A stretch of DNA of 47,028 bases, taken from the NCBI GenBank assembly GCA_006218065.1, contig VBWE01000025.1, forward strand, positions 1 through 47,028, read 5' to 3'. The translations under genes were made by a program, and so were the position numbers. This document shows positions 16,592-26,269 of this stretch, piece after piece (position 1 is the first letter of the stretch; each line of letters opens with the position of its first letter). The stretch is from Bacteroidota bacterium. GTDB lineage: Bacteria; Bacteroidota; Bacteroidia; Palsa-965. The notes beneath the pieces were generated by a model. The model was given only the letters and a program-made list of their open reading frames with translations, searched no databases and was not told the origin of the DNA.

Positions 16592-16978
16592 ATGGTGTCA
16601 AAAACCACCCTTGGAATTCGAATAAGCGTACAAACCCAGTACCAGGATCTTTATTCCCGTCCTGAGCAACGCCACTTCTTTTTCTCGTACCGGATCACGA
16701 TCGAAAACACGACGGACGTAACTGTTCAGCTCCTGCGCCGTCACTGGTTCATCTTCGATTCCTCCTTTGTACATACCGAAGTGGAAGGCGAAGGTGTTGT
16801 AGGCCAGCAGCCCGTGCTGGAGCCGGGTCAGTCCTATTCGTACGAATCGGCCTGCAATCTTACTTCGGATATGGGAACGATGAGCGGCAACTACACGATG
16901 AAACGTATGCCCGACGGGGAAGAATTCGATGTCCGCATCCCGGAATTCGTGCTGATGGCCAGCAACCGGATGAACTAA
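16592..16978 (+). CDS. apaG: ApaG domain protein
   Basis: The protein has 128 residues, the normal ApaG length. The DUF525 fold motifs are clear: FFFSYRITIENTTDVTVQLL, RRHWFIFDS, VEGEGVVGQQPVLEPGQSY, and SGNYTMKRMPDGEEFDV. It is a small Fn3-like cytoplasmic protein of unsettled biochemical role, linked in enterobacteria to metal resistance and diadenosine tetraphosphate metabolism. It follows the plug gene by 84 bases on the same strand and could share its transcript. The ATG is preceded by no strong Shine-Dalgarno site. Confidence 0.93.
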   Translation: MVSKTTLGIRISVQTQYQDLYSRPEQRHFFFSYRITIENTTDVTVQLLRRHWFIFDSSFVHTEVEGEGVVGQQPVLEPGQSYSYESACNLTSDMGTMSGNYTMKRMPDGEEFDVRIPEFVLMASNRMN

Positions 16979-16993
16979 AAGATCTCAAACCTT

Positions 16994-17118
16994 CCGGGAA
17001 TTCAATTCACAATTTTCAACGCATAACGCTCAATTTTCAAGGATGATTCGCCGACCCGCGAAGCATACTGGTATTTGATCATTGTTCATTGAACATTTGG
17101 CATTGAGTCATTTTTTTC
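16994..17118. repeat. AT-rich region of short inverted CAATG/CATTG words
   Basis: The 3' region between apaG and the next gene holds CAACGCATAACGCTCAATTTTC and, later, CATTGTTCATTGAACATTTGGCATTGAG. These words recur in the longer elements at 26270 and 45231 (TTTGGCATTGAGCG). It looks like a decayed member of the same intergenic family. No gene is visible in this 226-base gap. Confidence 0.35.
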
Positions 17119-17143
17119 GCTGCCAGGATATCAAAAACGGGGC

Positions 17144-17179
17144 ACAAAAAATGAACCCCAGCCTTACGGGGCTGGGGTT
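17144..17179 (-). terminator. Rho-independent terminator of the 64-aa protein gene
   Basis: AACCCCAGCC (17154-17163) pairs exactly with GGCTGGGGTT (17170-17179) around a 6-nt loop. On the minus strand a TTTTTT run (17150-17145) follows. It lies 25 bases beyond the stop at 17205. Confidence 0.8.
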
Positions 17180-17204
17180 TCGTCTGTTTTCTCCGCACAC
17201 AATC

Positions 17205-17399
17205 TTAGTTCAGCACAGACTCAAAATGTTGCATGTTCTTCGAAGGTTTTACTTCAAGCGCCTTCGAGTAGTTCAGGATGTTCCTGATCGTGCTTTCGGC
17301 GGGTTCGAAGGGATAATCTTCTTCAGCAAAGTGTAAAAGATCATCGTTGCTCACCTTCAAATCGTCATTTTCAAAATTCAGCGTAGTAGTTTGATCCAT
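17205..17399 (-). CDS. Small acidic hypothetical protein
   Basis: The protein has 64 residues from ATG 17399 (MDQTTTLNFENDD). A longer in-frame extension to 17465 has no support. It is acidic and lacks a signal peptide or membrane segment. The composition (NFENDDLKVSNDDLLHFAEEDYPFEP) suggests a small helical cytoplasmic protein. It follows the sigma-factor gene on the same strand but lies beyond that gene's terminator, and has its own terminator. I do not recognise the family; a role alongside the sigma factor is only possible from position. Confidence 0.65.
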   Translation of the reverse strand: MDQTTTLNFENDDLKVSNDDLLHFAEEDYPFEPAESTIRNILNYSKALEVKPSKNMQHFESVLN

Positions 17400-17502
17400 G
17401 GGAGATTGTATTGGTTTACTGCTTGTTTGATGTAAAACGGGGGCATTTAACCGGATATTGCGCAAATTTCATCCGCCAATCACAAGTAATTGAAAATGAA
17501 CA

Positions 17503-17538
17503 AAATAAAAGAGGCCGCCAAGATTTGGCAGCCTCTTT
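17503..17538 (-). terminator. Terminator of the sigma-factor gene
   Basis: AAAGAGGC-C-GCCAA (17508-17521) pairs with TTGGC-A-GCCTCTTT (17525-17538) with one internal mismatch. The minus-strand read-out ends in TTTTATTTTG. It begins 18 bases after the stop at 17557. Confidence 0.75.
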
Positions 17539-17556
17539 CGGTCAAAACCAATATTC

Positions 17557-18147
17557 TTAATATGAACTCAGGAGCGATATTTTGTTCTCTTCCGCCATTT
17601 TGCGCATGTTGATCAGGGCATAGCGCATACGACCCAGCGCAGTATTGATGCTCACACCCGTAGAATCTGCGATTTCCTTGAAACTCATGTCCAGGAAGTG
17701 GCGCATGACGAGTACTTCACGCTGTTCACGGGGGAGCAACTCGATCATCTTGCGCAGATCGCCGCGGATCTGGGCTTTGACCAGGCGGTCTTCCACGTTA
17801 CCCTGGCGAAGACGGAGCACGCTGAAGATGTCGAAATCTTCTCCCCCGTCAACTACCGGCATACGTTTCAGGCGGCGGTAATGATCGATGATCAGGTTAT
17901 GCGAGATGCGCAGCACCCAGGGCAGGAATTTGCCTTCATCGTTATACGTGCCACGTTTAAGTGTTGAAATCACTTTGATAAACGTGTCCTGGAAAATGTC
18001 CTCAGCCAGATGCCGGTCGCGGACCACCATCATGATGTAGGAAAAAATACGCTTTTTGTGTCGTTGGATTAGTACCTCGATACAGGATTCATCCCCGGCG
18101 GCGTACAGGTTGACCAAATCGTGGTCATTGAGCTGGTGCTTCTGCAT
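17557..18147 (-). CDS. RNA polymerase sigma factor, ECF/sigma-70 family
   Basis: The protein has 196 residues. Region 2 reads DRHLAEDIFQDTFIKVI and FLPWVLRISHNLIIDHYRR. Region 4 reads LLPREQREVLVMRHFLDMSFKEIADSTGVSINTALGRMRYAL, a helix-turn-helix for the -35-type element. There is no region 1 or 3, as in ECF factors. A good Shine-Dalgarno (AAGGAGG, minus strand 18160-18154) lies just before the ATG, unlike most genes here. No anti-sigma factor gene is adjacent, so control is likely transcriptional or by an unlinked factor. The downstream 64-aa protein is separated by a terminator. Confidence 0.92.
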   Translation of the reverse strand: MQKHQLNDHDLVNLYAAGDESCIEVLIQRHKKRIFSYIMMVVRDRHLAEDIFQDTFIKVISTLKRGTYNDEGKFLPWVLRISHNLIIDHYRRLKRMPVVDGGEDFDIFSVLRLRQGNVEDRLVKAQIRGDLRKMIELLPREQREVLVMRHFLDMSFKEIADSTGVSINTALGRMRYALINMRKMAEENKISLLSSY

Positions 18148-18516
18148 GGCAAACCTCCTTCTTTTAGTTTCTGAACCAGATTAGAAAGAGTAATTTTTTT
18201 GCCTATGCTTTACCTGTTTTTCGTGGCCGAAAATATTTCAGCCGGGTTATACTAAGATTGTTTGTTCTGGGTTAAACGAGGGTTTTCAGATTTTGTTGCA
18301 AAATGGCCTTGTTTTTTTGGCCGGACTGATCTTGAACCGCTGTTGGTAATTGCCCAGAAAGAACAAAGTTAACCAACGAAATGAGAAAAGCAAATATTCT
18401 GCCAAAAAAGAGGCAACGATTTGCATTTTTTCCGACCGGCCTTCATAAATAGCTTAACCCATCTGTAGGTCTGCCGCCCGAAAGACCGTAAATTTGCGCC
18501 CTGATTTATAAAGACT
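18148..18516. other. Intergenic region between sigma factor and uvrA
   Basis: This 369-base AT-rich divergent gap has no credible reading frame. It holds the sigma-factor ribosome-binding site (18154-18160), a GGCC-8 nt-GGCC hairpin near 18305-18322 and the uvrA -7 element at 18489. Its length leaves room for regulatory sites on both sides; I can define none further. Confidence 0.6.
18489..18496 (+). promoter_or_regulatory. -7 element TAAATTTG upstream of uvrA
   Basis: An exact TAnnTTTG match lies 20 bases before the TTG start at 18517. It implies a short leader of roughly 15 bases. Confidence 0.6.
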
Positions 18517-21381
18517 TTGAGCGAGATAGCTGATATATACGACCCGAAAACGCACATCATTATAAAAGGTGCGCGGATGCATAACCTGAAAAACATCGAC
18601 CTGGCGATTCCTCGGAATCGTTTCGTCGTGATTACCGGCCTTTCCGGATCAGGGAAATCGTCGCTGGCATTCGATACGCTTTATGCCGAAGGACAAAGGC
18701 GCTACGTGGAAAGTCTCTCCGCCTATGCGCGCCAGTTCCTCGGTAAAATCGAAAAGCCGGCCGTCGATTATATCAAAGGTATTTCACCGGCAGTCGCCAT
18801 CGAACAGAAAGTGAACTCGCGCAACCCGCGCTCCACGGTCGGCACAACCACCGAAATTTACGATTACCTGAAACTGCTTTTTGCCCGCATCGGGAAAACA
18901 TATTCGCCCGTGAGCGGCAAACCGGTGAAGCGCCATTCCGTTACCGATGTCGTGGATGCAATACTCGCCCTGCCCGACGGATCACGCGTATTGCTGCTGG
19001 CCCCGCTCAAAACCAAAAAAGACAAGACGCTGAAAGAATTGCTCGGTCTCCTGCTCCAGCAGGGCTTCACGCGCATTCTCTATAAAGGCGAGATCCTGAA
19101 GCTGAACGAAATCAACGTCTCTTCCCTTTCCGCCAAAGAACAGATTTACATCGTGATCGATCGCATCGCGGTGAACAAAAACGAAGAAGATGCCGGCGCA
19201 CGCATCGCCGACTCGGTTCAAACGGCTTTCTTCGAAGGAGAAGGCGACCTCGTTGTCGAAATTCCCGTCGAAGAAAACAGTAGCAACGGAACAACGAAAA
19301 AGATCGCTACGAAAAACAAAGTCAATACGACCAACGCCCGGCTTTCGTTTTCCAACCGCTTCGAAGCGGACGATATGTTATTCGAAGAGCCGAGCGTACA
19401 TTTTTTCAGCTTCAACAATCCCGTAGGCGCCTGCAAAGCCTGCGAAGGTTTCGGCAGCGTGATCGGTATCGATGAAGACCTCGTTATTCCGAACAAGAGT
19501 CTTTCCATTTACGAAGACGCCGTAGCCTGCTGGAAAGGTGAAAAAATGAGCGAGTGGAAAGAGAAACTGGTGATGCATGCTTACAAGTTCAACTTCCCGG
19601 TGCACAAACCGTATCATGAACTTTCCGCAGAACAGAAAGAACTGCTCTGGAGCGGGAATAAATATTTCGGCGGACTGAACGAGTTTTTCAAATACCTCGA
19701 AGAACAGAGTTATAAAATACAATACCGCGTGATGCTTTCGCGCTACCGGGGAAAAACCACCTGCCCCGACTGCAAAGGCACACGCCTGCGCAAGGACGCG
19801 AATTATGTAAAAGTAAGCGGGCGTTCCATCAGCGATATCGTACTGATGCAGGTGAAAGATGCACTTGTTTTTTTCAAGAGTATAAAACTCGATGCGCACG
19901 ACCTGGAAGTTTCGAAACGCATCCTGAAAGAAATCACCAGCCGGCTCCAGTTCCTCGACGATGTCGGGCTCGGCTACCTCACGCTCAACCGGCTTTCCTC
20001 TTCCCTTTCCGGCGGCGAGTCGCAGCGTATCAACCTGGCTACTTCACTCGGCAGCAGCCTCGTCGGTTCGATGTACATTCTCGATGAACCGAGTATCGGG
20101 CTGCATCCGAAAGATACCGTACGCCTGATCCAGATCCTGCTCGCCCTGCGCGATATCGGCAACAGCGTGGTCGTTGTGGAACACGATGAAGAAATCATGC
20201 GCTCCAGCGACCTGCTCGTGGACATGGGACCGATGGCGGGAAGTCTCGGCGGTGAAGTGGTTTTCCGCGGAGATCACGAAGCGCTGCTGAAAGAAGAACA
20301 CAGTCTCACGGCGCGTTACCTCACCGGCAAAGAAGTGATTCCCGTTCCGAAGAAACGCCGCAAATGGAAAAATTATGTCGAGGTTACCGGGGCGCGGGAA
20401 AACAACCTGAAAAACATCAGCGTTAAATTTCCGCTCGGTGTGATGACGGTTATAACCGGTGTGAGCGGCTCCGGCAAATCCACGCTGGTGAAACGTATCC
20501 TCTGTCCTGCCCTGAAAAAACTGTACGGCGGGTTCGGCGACCAGACCGGTCAGTATGATAAACTCGACGGCGATTTCAAATTCCTGGCTGGCGTGGAATT
20601 CATCGACCAGAACCCGATCGGGAAATCGTCGCGCTCGAACCCGGTTACGTATGTAAAAGCATACGATGAAATCCGTGCGCTTTATGCCGATCAGCAGATC
20701 TCGAAACTGCGCGGGTACAAGCCTTCGCATTTTTCATTCAACGTGGAAGGCGGACGCTGCGACGTGTGCGAAGGCGAAGGCGAAGTGGTGGTGGAAATGC
20801 AGTTCATGGCCGACGTGCACCTGACCTGTGAATCGTGCCACGGCAAACGCTTCAAGGAAGAAGTACTCGAAGTGCAGTACCGCGACAAAAACATTGCGGA
20901 TATTCTCGAAATGACCGTTGACGATGCGTTTGCTTTTTTCTCCGAAGGCATATCGAACGCGGAGAAAAAAGTGGCGGCCAAGTTGAAACCGCTGCAGGAT
21001 ACCGGTCTCGGCTATGTGCATCTCGGCCAGAGCAGCAGCACGCTCAGCGGCGGTGAAGCGCAACGCATCAAGCTGGCATCCTTTCTCGGGCTGGGCAGCA
21101 ACCAGCCGCCCACGCTTTTTATTTTTGATGAGCCGACGACCGGTTTGCATTTCCACGATATTCAAAAACTGCTGGACGCCTTCAACGCGCTGATCGGGCA
21201 GGGACATTCGCTCATCATCATCGAACATAACCTGGAAGTGGTGAAATGCGCCGACTGGATCATCGACCTCGGACCCGAGGGTGGGGACGCGGGGGGCGAG
21301 CTGGTTTTCGAAGGTACGCCCGAGGACCTGGTGAAGAATAAAAAATCGTTTACCGGGAAGTATTTGAAAGGAAAGATTTAA
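18517..21381 (+). CDS. uvrA: Excinuclease ABC subunit A
   Basis: The protein has 954 residues, a normal UvrA length. The TTG start at 18517 is chosen because the reading frame from it begins ...[17 protein letters not shown], as in other UvrA proteins. First ABC domain: Walker [10 protein letters not shown] (41-49), signature [12 protein letters not shown], Walker [13 protein letters not shown]. Second: [32 protein letters not shown]. Zinc modules are present: [17 protein letters not shown], and CDVCEGEG with CESCHGKRF. It loads UvrB at damaged DNA in nucleotide excision repair. A Thr/Asn-rich stretch near residue 255 ([10 protein letters not shown]) is a variable linker. No other uvr gene is nearby. 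Confidence 0.97.
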   Translation: MSEIADIYDPKTHIIIKGARMHNLKNIDLAIPRNRFVVITGLSGSGKSSLAFDTLYAEGQRRYVESLSAYARQFLGKIEKPAVDYIKGISPAVAIEQKVNSRNPRSTVGTTTEIYDYLKLLFARIGKTYSPVSGKPVKRHSVTDVVDAILALPDGSRVLLLAPLKTKKDKTLKELLGLLLQQGFTRILYKGEILKLNEINVSSLSAKEQIYIVIDRIAVNKNEEDAGARIADSVQTAFFEGEGDLVVEIPVEENSSNGTTKKIATKNKVNTTNARLSFSNRFEADDMLFEEPSVHFFSFNNPVGACKACEGFGSVIGIDEDLVIPNKSLSIYEDAVACWKGEKMSEWKEKLVMHAYKFNFPVHKPYHELSAEQKELLWSGNKYFGGLNEFFKYLEEQSYKIQYRVMLSRYRGKTTCPDCKGTRLRKDANYVKVSGRSISDIVLMQVKDALVFFKSIKLDAHDLEVSKRILKEITSRLQFLDDVGLGYLTLNRLSSSLSGGESQRINLATSLGSSLVGSMYILDEPSIGLHPKDTVRLIQILLALRDIGNSVVVVEHDEEIMRSSDLLVDMGPMAGSLGGEVVFRGDHEALLKEEHSLTARYLTGKEVIPVPKKRRKWKNYVEVTGARENNLKNISVKFPLGVMTVITGVSGSGKSTLVKRILCPALKKLYGGFGDQTGQYDKLDGDFKFLAGVEFIDQNPIGKSSRSNPVTYVKAYDEIRALYADQQISKLRGYKPSHFSFNVEGGRCDVCEGEGEVVVEMQFMADVHLTCESCHGKRFKEEVLEVQYRDKNIADILEMTVDDAFAFFSEGISNAEKKVAAKLKPLQDTGLGYVHLGQSSSTLSGGEAQRIKLASFLGLGSNQPPTLFIFDEPTTGLHFHDIQKLLDAFNALIGQGHSLIIIEHNLEVVKCADWIIDLGPEGGDAGGELVFEGTPEDLVKNKKSFTGKYLKGKI

Positions 21382-21542
21382 AACACCACCGCAAGCCCGT
21401 TTTTGTTTTTATAAATGCAGAGGGCGCAGTATGTTTTCCAAAAAAATATTTTCGCCGGAGGGCGCAGCGAGTCTTGCGGCGGCGTTGGGTTTTGTTTTTT
21501 GAGAGCGATTGATTTATCTTTCATCAAATAATAATCCCGCAC
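21382..21542. other. Intergenic gap with repeated AGGGCGCAG words
   Basis: The gap contains two copies of GAGGGCGCAG (about 21420 and 21458) and distant inverted CCGCAAG/CTTGCGG (21390 and 21474). A promoter-like TATCTTTC (21515-21522) lies 20 bases before the next ATG. No gene is seen. Confidence 0.4.
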
Positions 21543-23102
21543 ATGAGAATATTTTTTACCCTGCTTCTTATTTTCGCCGGGAATATACTTTCCGCGCAGC
21601 CTGCAACCTGGAAGATTGACTATTCTATACCGGGCAGTTATTATAATGCCAATGCGCATTGCCCGCTTTTTGACGGAGGATTCGCTCATTTTTCCTCTTT
21701 TTCACCACCTCCTTATACTACAACTGAAACCCAGTTGCTGAAAACAGATGCTGCCGGGCAAGCAGACTGGACTACGAGCTGGAGTATTCCTGTTGCAGGT
21801 TATGTATTCGGCACCAAAGTTCTTCAGTTACCGGACAGCGGTTTTGTTTTTGCTGAAACGGTGTATCAACCTACCGCTGCTACGTACACACGCGAAATTA
21901 CCCGGGTGAATGCGGCAGGTACCCCGCTATGGAGCAAAGGATTCGAATCGGGTATCAATACGATCAATATAACAGTAGCATATGCAACCGATATTACCGC
22001 TTCAGCCGACGGAGGTTTTGTCATATCGGGAGATGCCATAGATACGACTACGTTCATGCACTATTATCATTTGCTTAAAGTGGATGCCGCCGGAAACTTA
22101 CTCTGGTCTGAATTGTACAATTACTCCATGGGCAAAAGCTATCACAGAAGCCTGGACAAATGTCTCAATGAAGATATCCTTATCACGGGTGAATGGCTCG
22201 ACACTATCCAGAGTACAGGATATTACCCCGTACTGACCCGGGTCGATCAGAACGGCAATTTTTTATGGTCGAAACGTTTTTTCAATCCTGCTGAAACTAT
22301 ACAAACAAGCCAGGGCATTGTTACCACCGACGGAGGATTTCTTATTACCGGGACGAGATACGATCCGCAAACACTCCTGGGCGAACCATTCCTGGTGAAA
22401 ACCGATTCCATGGGACTCATCAGCTGGATAAAAACATACCGGGTTCCGGGCCAGCATGCCGTGGGGGCAAAAGTCCGCCAAAACAGCGACGGCGGATACC
22501 TGCTGAGCGGGGATACGGATACGCTCGCATTCCTGATGCGGCTGGATGCGACAGGCCAGCATCTGTGGACAAAATGCTATCCGGGAATCCACTTCGCAGA
22601 TTTGCAATTGCTGAACGACGGTTATTCCCTCGCGGGCAGTAATATTATGACACAAGACCTGGTGCACATAAAAACCGACACGAATGGCGTAACGCTTTGC
22701 GGTGAAAGCATGTTAGCGATTGTGCCCGGCAGTTTTACCCTTGTTTCTTTTACGGCTTCTCCTTACGGCCCGCTCCCGCTGATTAACCAAAACACAGGCG
22801 CCCCTGTAAAGAATACCGACCCGCCGGTCAATATTATCTGCTCCACAGTCGGGCAGCAGGAGATAGAGATACGGGAGACTATAAATATTTATCCTGTTCC
22901 TGCCGGTGATTACCTCGTTATTGAGTCTGCTGAAACCATAAACAATATCGGTTTATATAACCTCGCCGGGCAACTGCTTTTGAAAGATAATTCCGGGGAC
23001 AAAAAAATTATTTTACCGCTTTCCAACCTTCCGCCGGGCATGTATGTTATCCGTTTACAAACAGGTTCCGGTAGTTTCTGCCGGAAAGTTGCCGTAAACT
23101 GA
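21543..23102 (+). CDS. T9SS cargo protein with type A sorting domain and beta-propeller-like repeats
   Basis: The protein has 519 residues with signal peptide MRIFFTLLLIFAGNILSAQ. Residues about 25-400 hold repeated units of the type DAAGNLLWSELYN / DQNGNFLWSKRF / DSMGLISWIKTY, each with GGFVISGD- or GGYLLSGD-like turns, as in secreted propeller proteins of this phylum. The last ~75 residues form the type A T9SS signal: NIYPVPAGDYLVIE, GLYNLAGQLL, LPPGMYVIRLQTG ending in KVAVN. It is predicted to cross the outer membrane by T9SS and be anchored or released. No enzymatic domain is visible; function unknown. Confidence 0.88.
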   Translation: MRIFFTLLLIFAGNILSAQPATWKIDYSIPGSYYNANAHCPLFDGGFAHFSSFSPPPYTTTETQLLKTDAAGQADWTTSWSIPVAGYVFGTKVLQLPDSGFVFAETVYQPTAATYTREITRVNAAGTPLWSKGFESGINTINITVAYATDITASADGGFVISGDAIDTTTFMHYYHLLKVDAAGNLLWSELYNYSMGKSYHRSLDKCLNEDILITGEWLDTIQSTGYYPVLTRVDQNGNFLWSKRFFNPAETIQTSQGIVTTDGGFLITGTRYDPQTLLGEPFLVKTDSMGLISWIKTYRVPGQHAVGAKVRQNSDGGYLLSGDTDTLAFLMRLDATGQHLWTKCYPGIHFADLQLLNDGYSLAGSNIMTQDLVHIKTDTNGVTLCGESMLAIVPGSFTLVSFTASPYGPLPLINQNTGAPVKNTDPPVNIICSTVGQQEIEIRETINIYPVPAGDYLVIESAETINNIGLYNLAGQLLLKDNSGDKKIILPLSNLPPGMYVIRLQTGSGSFCRKVAVN

Positions 23103-23181
23103 TTAAACCTCCGCTCATGACGCCCGGCAACCATGCCCGCCAAAGGAAGCGATGAAAGGCGGAAAAGCGTTTATTACCTGT

Positions 23182-23799
23182 TCAGAATTTCAGCGTCAGT
23201 CCGCCGTTTGCGATCGCCACACCGTAACCCACTTCGAGGAAAGCGCCGAACGTGCCGAGGAAATAATAGCTGGCCCCGGCATGCACCGACCAGGCGAATG
23301 TTTTTTTGTACGGATCGAGCGGGTTGCTCGGACCGAAAGGAGCAACGCTGGTGAAACTCGCCCCTGCAAAAGCGACTCCGTAAAAATCAAGTTTGTCCAC
23401 TTTCACGGGCTGGTGCCAGGCAAAACGCGCGCCGGCGATATAATACGTGTACTTGAATCCGTTTACATTATCGGGATCGGTATTGTCGGTAATCGTAACG
23501 GTTGAAAACGCGACACCCATCAAAGCGCCGATACCGATATTATCCGTTACGCCGTATTCGTAGCGCGCCTGGATGGGCGGAAAAATTTTGCGTTCCACGG
23601 CGCCGAAAATCTGCAGCGTATCGGTTTCGGGTTTGATGAGCGAAGGAAAACCGATACCGAGCTGAACATCGGACTGCCCCTGGTTGAACGCGGCCTTGCG
23701 CCTTTTCTTCGGGTAAAAACCGGCAGCCGCTTCGCAGAAAATTCCCTGCACCAGCAGTGCAAGCAATACCAGTCCGGCCGTTTTTTTCAGGAAGGACAT
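23182..23799 (-). CDS. Outer-membrane beta-barrel protein
   Basis: The protein has 205 residues with a signal peptide (MSFLKKTAGLVLLALLVQGIFCEAAAG). The mature part alternates polar and hydrophobic residues in short strands (RYEYGVTDNIGIGALMG, AGARFAWHQPVKVDKLDFYGVAFAGASF, ASYYFLGTFGAFLEVGYGVA), and it ends in the C-terminal Phe (LTLKF) typical of outer-membrane barrels. It follows the Omp28-like gene by four bases, so the two are co-transcribed. Cargo is unknown. Confidence 0.85.
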   Translation of the reverse strand: MSFLKKTAGLVLLALLVQGIFCEAAAGFYPKKRRKAAFNQGQSDVQLGIGFPSLIKPETDTLQIFGAVERKIFPPIQARYEYGVTDNIGIGALMGVAFSTVTITDNTDPDNVNGFKYTYYIAGARFAWHQPVKVDKLDFYGVAFAGASFTSVAPFGPSNPLDPYKKTFAWSVHAGASYYFLGTFGAFLEVGYGVAIANGGLTLKF

Positions 23800-23803
23800 C
23801 CGT

Positions 23804-24583
23804 TCAGTTCCTGTTCACGTTGAGGATCTCGAGCGGCTTGGGATCGCTGCCCATCTTATAAATCACCGCGATCACGTGCAGGTTGTTCGCCACGTAGCCC
23901 GACGGAATATTATAAGTAAACGTCTTGTCGAAGGTTTTTCCTTTGCTCACGGCGCCGCTGCTCAGCAGTATTCCTGCTCCGTCGGCGTCGGTCACGCATT
24001 CGCGGAAAACGCTGTTATGCGTGCTGTCGTCGCTGCAGTTCTGCGTGTAAACCAGCCCATCTTCCACAACATAAACGCCCAGGTTGAAATTGCCGGACGT
24101 CTCTCCGAAAAAAACCGTTTTGGTTTTGATCGTCATCGTTGAACCGCTGATGGTTTTCGCGATACCGATTCCGCATACCGGCGGGTTCTGCGCCGTTGTA
24201 GTGTGAATGATCTCATGGAAATGAGTCGTATCGAGATGCAGGTCGGGCATCACGTACCCCCAGAGCACTTTCTGGTTATCGCAAACGTACGAGGGAATTC
24301 CCTGCACGTCGTAAATATTCGCCCAGTGCCAGTAAGCGTCCTGGTTGTAGAAAGGATCGTTGCTTGCGTGCAGCGCGAACGTAATTACTTTGTTCGGGTA
24401 CTTGTGCAGCACGTCGTGGTATATGCCCAGCGAACTGCCGCAGGGACAGCACCAGGTTGCCGTAAAGTCAATCAGCAGTGACTTGCGTTCGGTGGAAACG
24501 TTCGTGATTTCCGGCGCTTCGTCTTTTTTGCACGAATTGAATGCAAAGGCTGCGGTGGCGATAAAAAGAATAGCTTTTTTCAT
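23804..24583 (-). CDS. Omp28-like lipoprotein with thioredoxin fold
   Basis: The protein has 259 residues. It has a lipoprotein signal (MKKAILFIATAAFAFNSCKK) with the lipobox cysteine at residue 18. A thioredoxin-like domain follows: LLIDFTATWCCPCGSS, with a CCPC in place of the usual CxxC, YPNKVITFALHASNDPFYN, and the cis-proline loop VQGIPSYVCDN. The C-terminal half is a beta-sandwich (NFNLGVYVVEDGLV) as in Omp28/DUF-type outer-membrane proteins. It is probably an outer-membrane-anchored redox or structural lipoprotein. It heads an operon with the beta-barrel gene. Confidence 0.85.
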   Translation of the reverse strand: MKKAILFIATAAFAFNSCKKDEAPEITNVSTERKSLLIDFTATWCCPCGSSLGIYHDVLHKYPNKVITFALHASNDPFYNQDAYWHWANIYDVQGIPSYVCDNQKVLWGYVMPDLHLDTTHFHEIIHTTTAQNPPVCGIGIAKTISGSTMTIKTKTVFFGETSGNFNLGVYVVEDGLVYTQNCSDDSTHNSVFRECVTDADGAGILLSSGAVSKGKTFDKTFTYNIPSGYVANNLHVIAVIYKMGSDPKPLEILNVNRN

Positions 24584-24913
24584 GGTGTACTGTTTTCGGA
24601 ATGAAATAAATCAAACACACCTGTTGTCCCGGCGAAGGAAGAGAGATGCTGCCGGAAATCATTTGAATCAATCTAAAATAGCAAAAAAAATCTTCGGAGC
24701 TGCACAACATCGCCATAAAGTATGAGTTCATATAAACTTAACACAGCGCCGGCTGACAGCTTTTCGGCAGATTGAAAAGCAATCATCAATGAGCCGGTTA
24801 AACGGATTTTGATTTACATGCAGGAAAAACAACGTTAATCTTCCCTTTAAAATTCATACCTTCTCCCCTCAGAGTCCATTTATTGAAATGGAAGAATAAC
24901 CGATAAAGAAAGC
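24584..24913. other. Intergenic region
   Basis: This 330-base AT-rich divergent gap has no convincing gene. Both flanking starts face outward. A possible promoter word TACCTTCT lies near 24858 upstream of the DUF6985-like gene. Nothing else is recognised. Confidence 0.5.
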
Positions 24914-25468
24914 ATGCCAAACAAAATTTATTCGAAAGTCATTGGAGAACTGGAGCAGAACCCGGAATTTGCCGACTGGTGGATGGGTAAAATCATTACC
25001 GTTCCCCTGTTCGATAACAAAAAGCTCCCCGTAACATTTGTCGACCTGGAACCCGGTGTCGATCAGCAATTTCTTGACGAAGCGGATACGGCCCTGCGTA
25101 ATTTCCTGGATAAAACCAGCGCCTGCCGGATGGAAATTTCTTCCCTGGTTTACCGCAATTGCATGAATGTTCTTGATGATGCCGGCGACGATGAAGCGGA
25201 CAAAGCCCTGCGGGATATCAAAAACGATAACGAGATCTGGAACTTTGTTTACCCGGAGGAAATTTACGTGCAGCGGCGCTCCTCGATGGACAAGGATATT
25301 TATATCCAGATTGCCTGCAACTGCGCATGGGAACAGGAACACGGCCTCCAGCTGGTATTCCGGCAGGGAAAAAAACTGACCCGCGTGAGCGACCAGGACG
25401 GTCATTTAACGGAAGCCGATGCATTTGATAAGCCGGACGAAGAAGATGAACTGTTGTCGAAATTTTAA
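24914..25468 (+). CDS. DUF6985-like hypothetical protein
   Basis: The protein has 184 residues, acidic, with no signal peptide. The C-terminal half (KDIYIQIACNCAWEQEHGLQLVF, then GKKLTRVSDQDGHLTEADAF) is a pattern I associate with DUF6985, a cytoplasmic domain often met near immunity-like genes. The N-terminal part (GELEQNPEFADWW, YRNCMNVLDDAGDDEADKAL) fits the same domain. No toxin or polymorphic secretion gene is adjacent, so an immunity role has no local support. It could be transcribed with the DUF1003 gene 76 bases downstream, although that gene has its own promoter-like word. Confidence 0.8.
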   Translation: MPNKIYSKVIGELEQNPEFADWWMGKIITVPLFDNKKLPVTFVDLEPGVDQQFLDEADTALRNFLDKTSACRMEISSLVYRNCMNVLDDAGDDEADKALRDIKNDNEIWNFVYPEEIYVQRRSSMDKDIYIQIACNCAWEQEHGLQLVFRQGKKLTRVSDQDGHLTEADAFDKPDEEDELLSKF

Positions 25469-25544
25469 CAGGGCCGGGTTCTCCATTTAAACACTACTGC
25501 TTTTCGTCAGTTTTTTTCCCGGCAAGCTGCTCTAAATTGGCGGC

Positions 25545-26246
25545 ATGAAAACTTTCGTCAGCGATATTTCCCGGAAAGAATTTCCTGAAGCGGAACGGGT
25601 ATCGGGCCATTCCATCCGCATGCCGTTGCTGGAGCTCATCCGGAAAAATTTCCCGGACTTTGATCACGATAAATGTATTTCACTTACCGAGCTCAATTAT
25701 TATCGTGAAAAATACATCTCCGATTTCCTCCTGAGTGAGATCAGGGAGCTAACCGAACTGGAAAAAAATGTAGTCAGTTCACTCAAAGACCAGGAAACGA
25801 TTTCATCGCGGCTGGAGGGCGAAGATCGTGTTCCCCTGACAACCGGGCAGCGGATTGCGGATAAAGTAGCCATGTTCGGCGGAAGCTGGAAATTCATCAT
25901 TTCTTTCGGCGTATTCCTGCTGGCCTGGATCTGCCTGAATGTTTTCTGGTTTTCCAATGCCGGTTTCGATCCTTTCCCGTTCATCCTGCTCAACCTGATT
26001 CTTTCCTGCATCGCCGCACTCCAGGCACCGGTGATCATGATGAGCCAGAACCGGCAGGAAGAAAAAGACCGCGAACGGGCGAAAAAAGATTTTATGATCA
26101 ACCTGAAATCGGAACTGGAAATCCGGATGCTCCACGAAAAAATCGATCACCTCATCATGCACCAGCAGCAGCAACTGATCGAAATCCAGAAACAGCAGGT
26201 GGAAATGATGCATGATATCCTGAACCAGTTGAAGCCGAAGCCATAA
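25545..26246 (+). CDS. DUF1003 membrane protein
   Basis: The protein has 233 residues. The DUF1003 core is at about 105-195: RIADKVAMFGGSWKFIISFGVFLLAWICLNVFW, FDPFPFILLNLILSCIAALQAPVIMMSQNRQ. Two membrane helices are followed by a charged segment and a coiled coil rich in glutamine (HQQQQLIEIQKQQVEMMHDIL). The N-terminal ~100 residues are soluble. The family's role is unknown. TAAATTGG lies exactly four bases before the ATG with no Shine-Dalgarno site between. Confidence 0.88.
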   Translation: MKTFVSDISRKEFPEAERVSGHSIRMPLLELIRKNFPDFDHDKCISLTELNYYREKYISDFLLSEIRELTELEKNVVSSLKDQETISSRLEGEDRVPLTTGQRIADKVAMFGGSWKFIISFGVFLLAWICLNVFWFSNAGFDPFPFILLNLILSCIAALQAPVIMMSQNRQEEKDRERAKKDFMINLKSELEIRMLHEKIDHLIMHQQQQLIEIQKQQVEMMHDILNQLKPKP

Positions 26247-26269
26247 AATCCCGTCGGAACAGAGAAATG

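Noticed and set aside
24914-25468. Immunity gene of a toxin system
   Set aside because: The domain pattern is sometimes linked with immunity loci, but no toxin, Rhs or secretion gene is near it.
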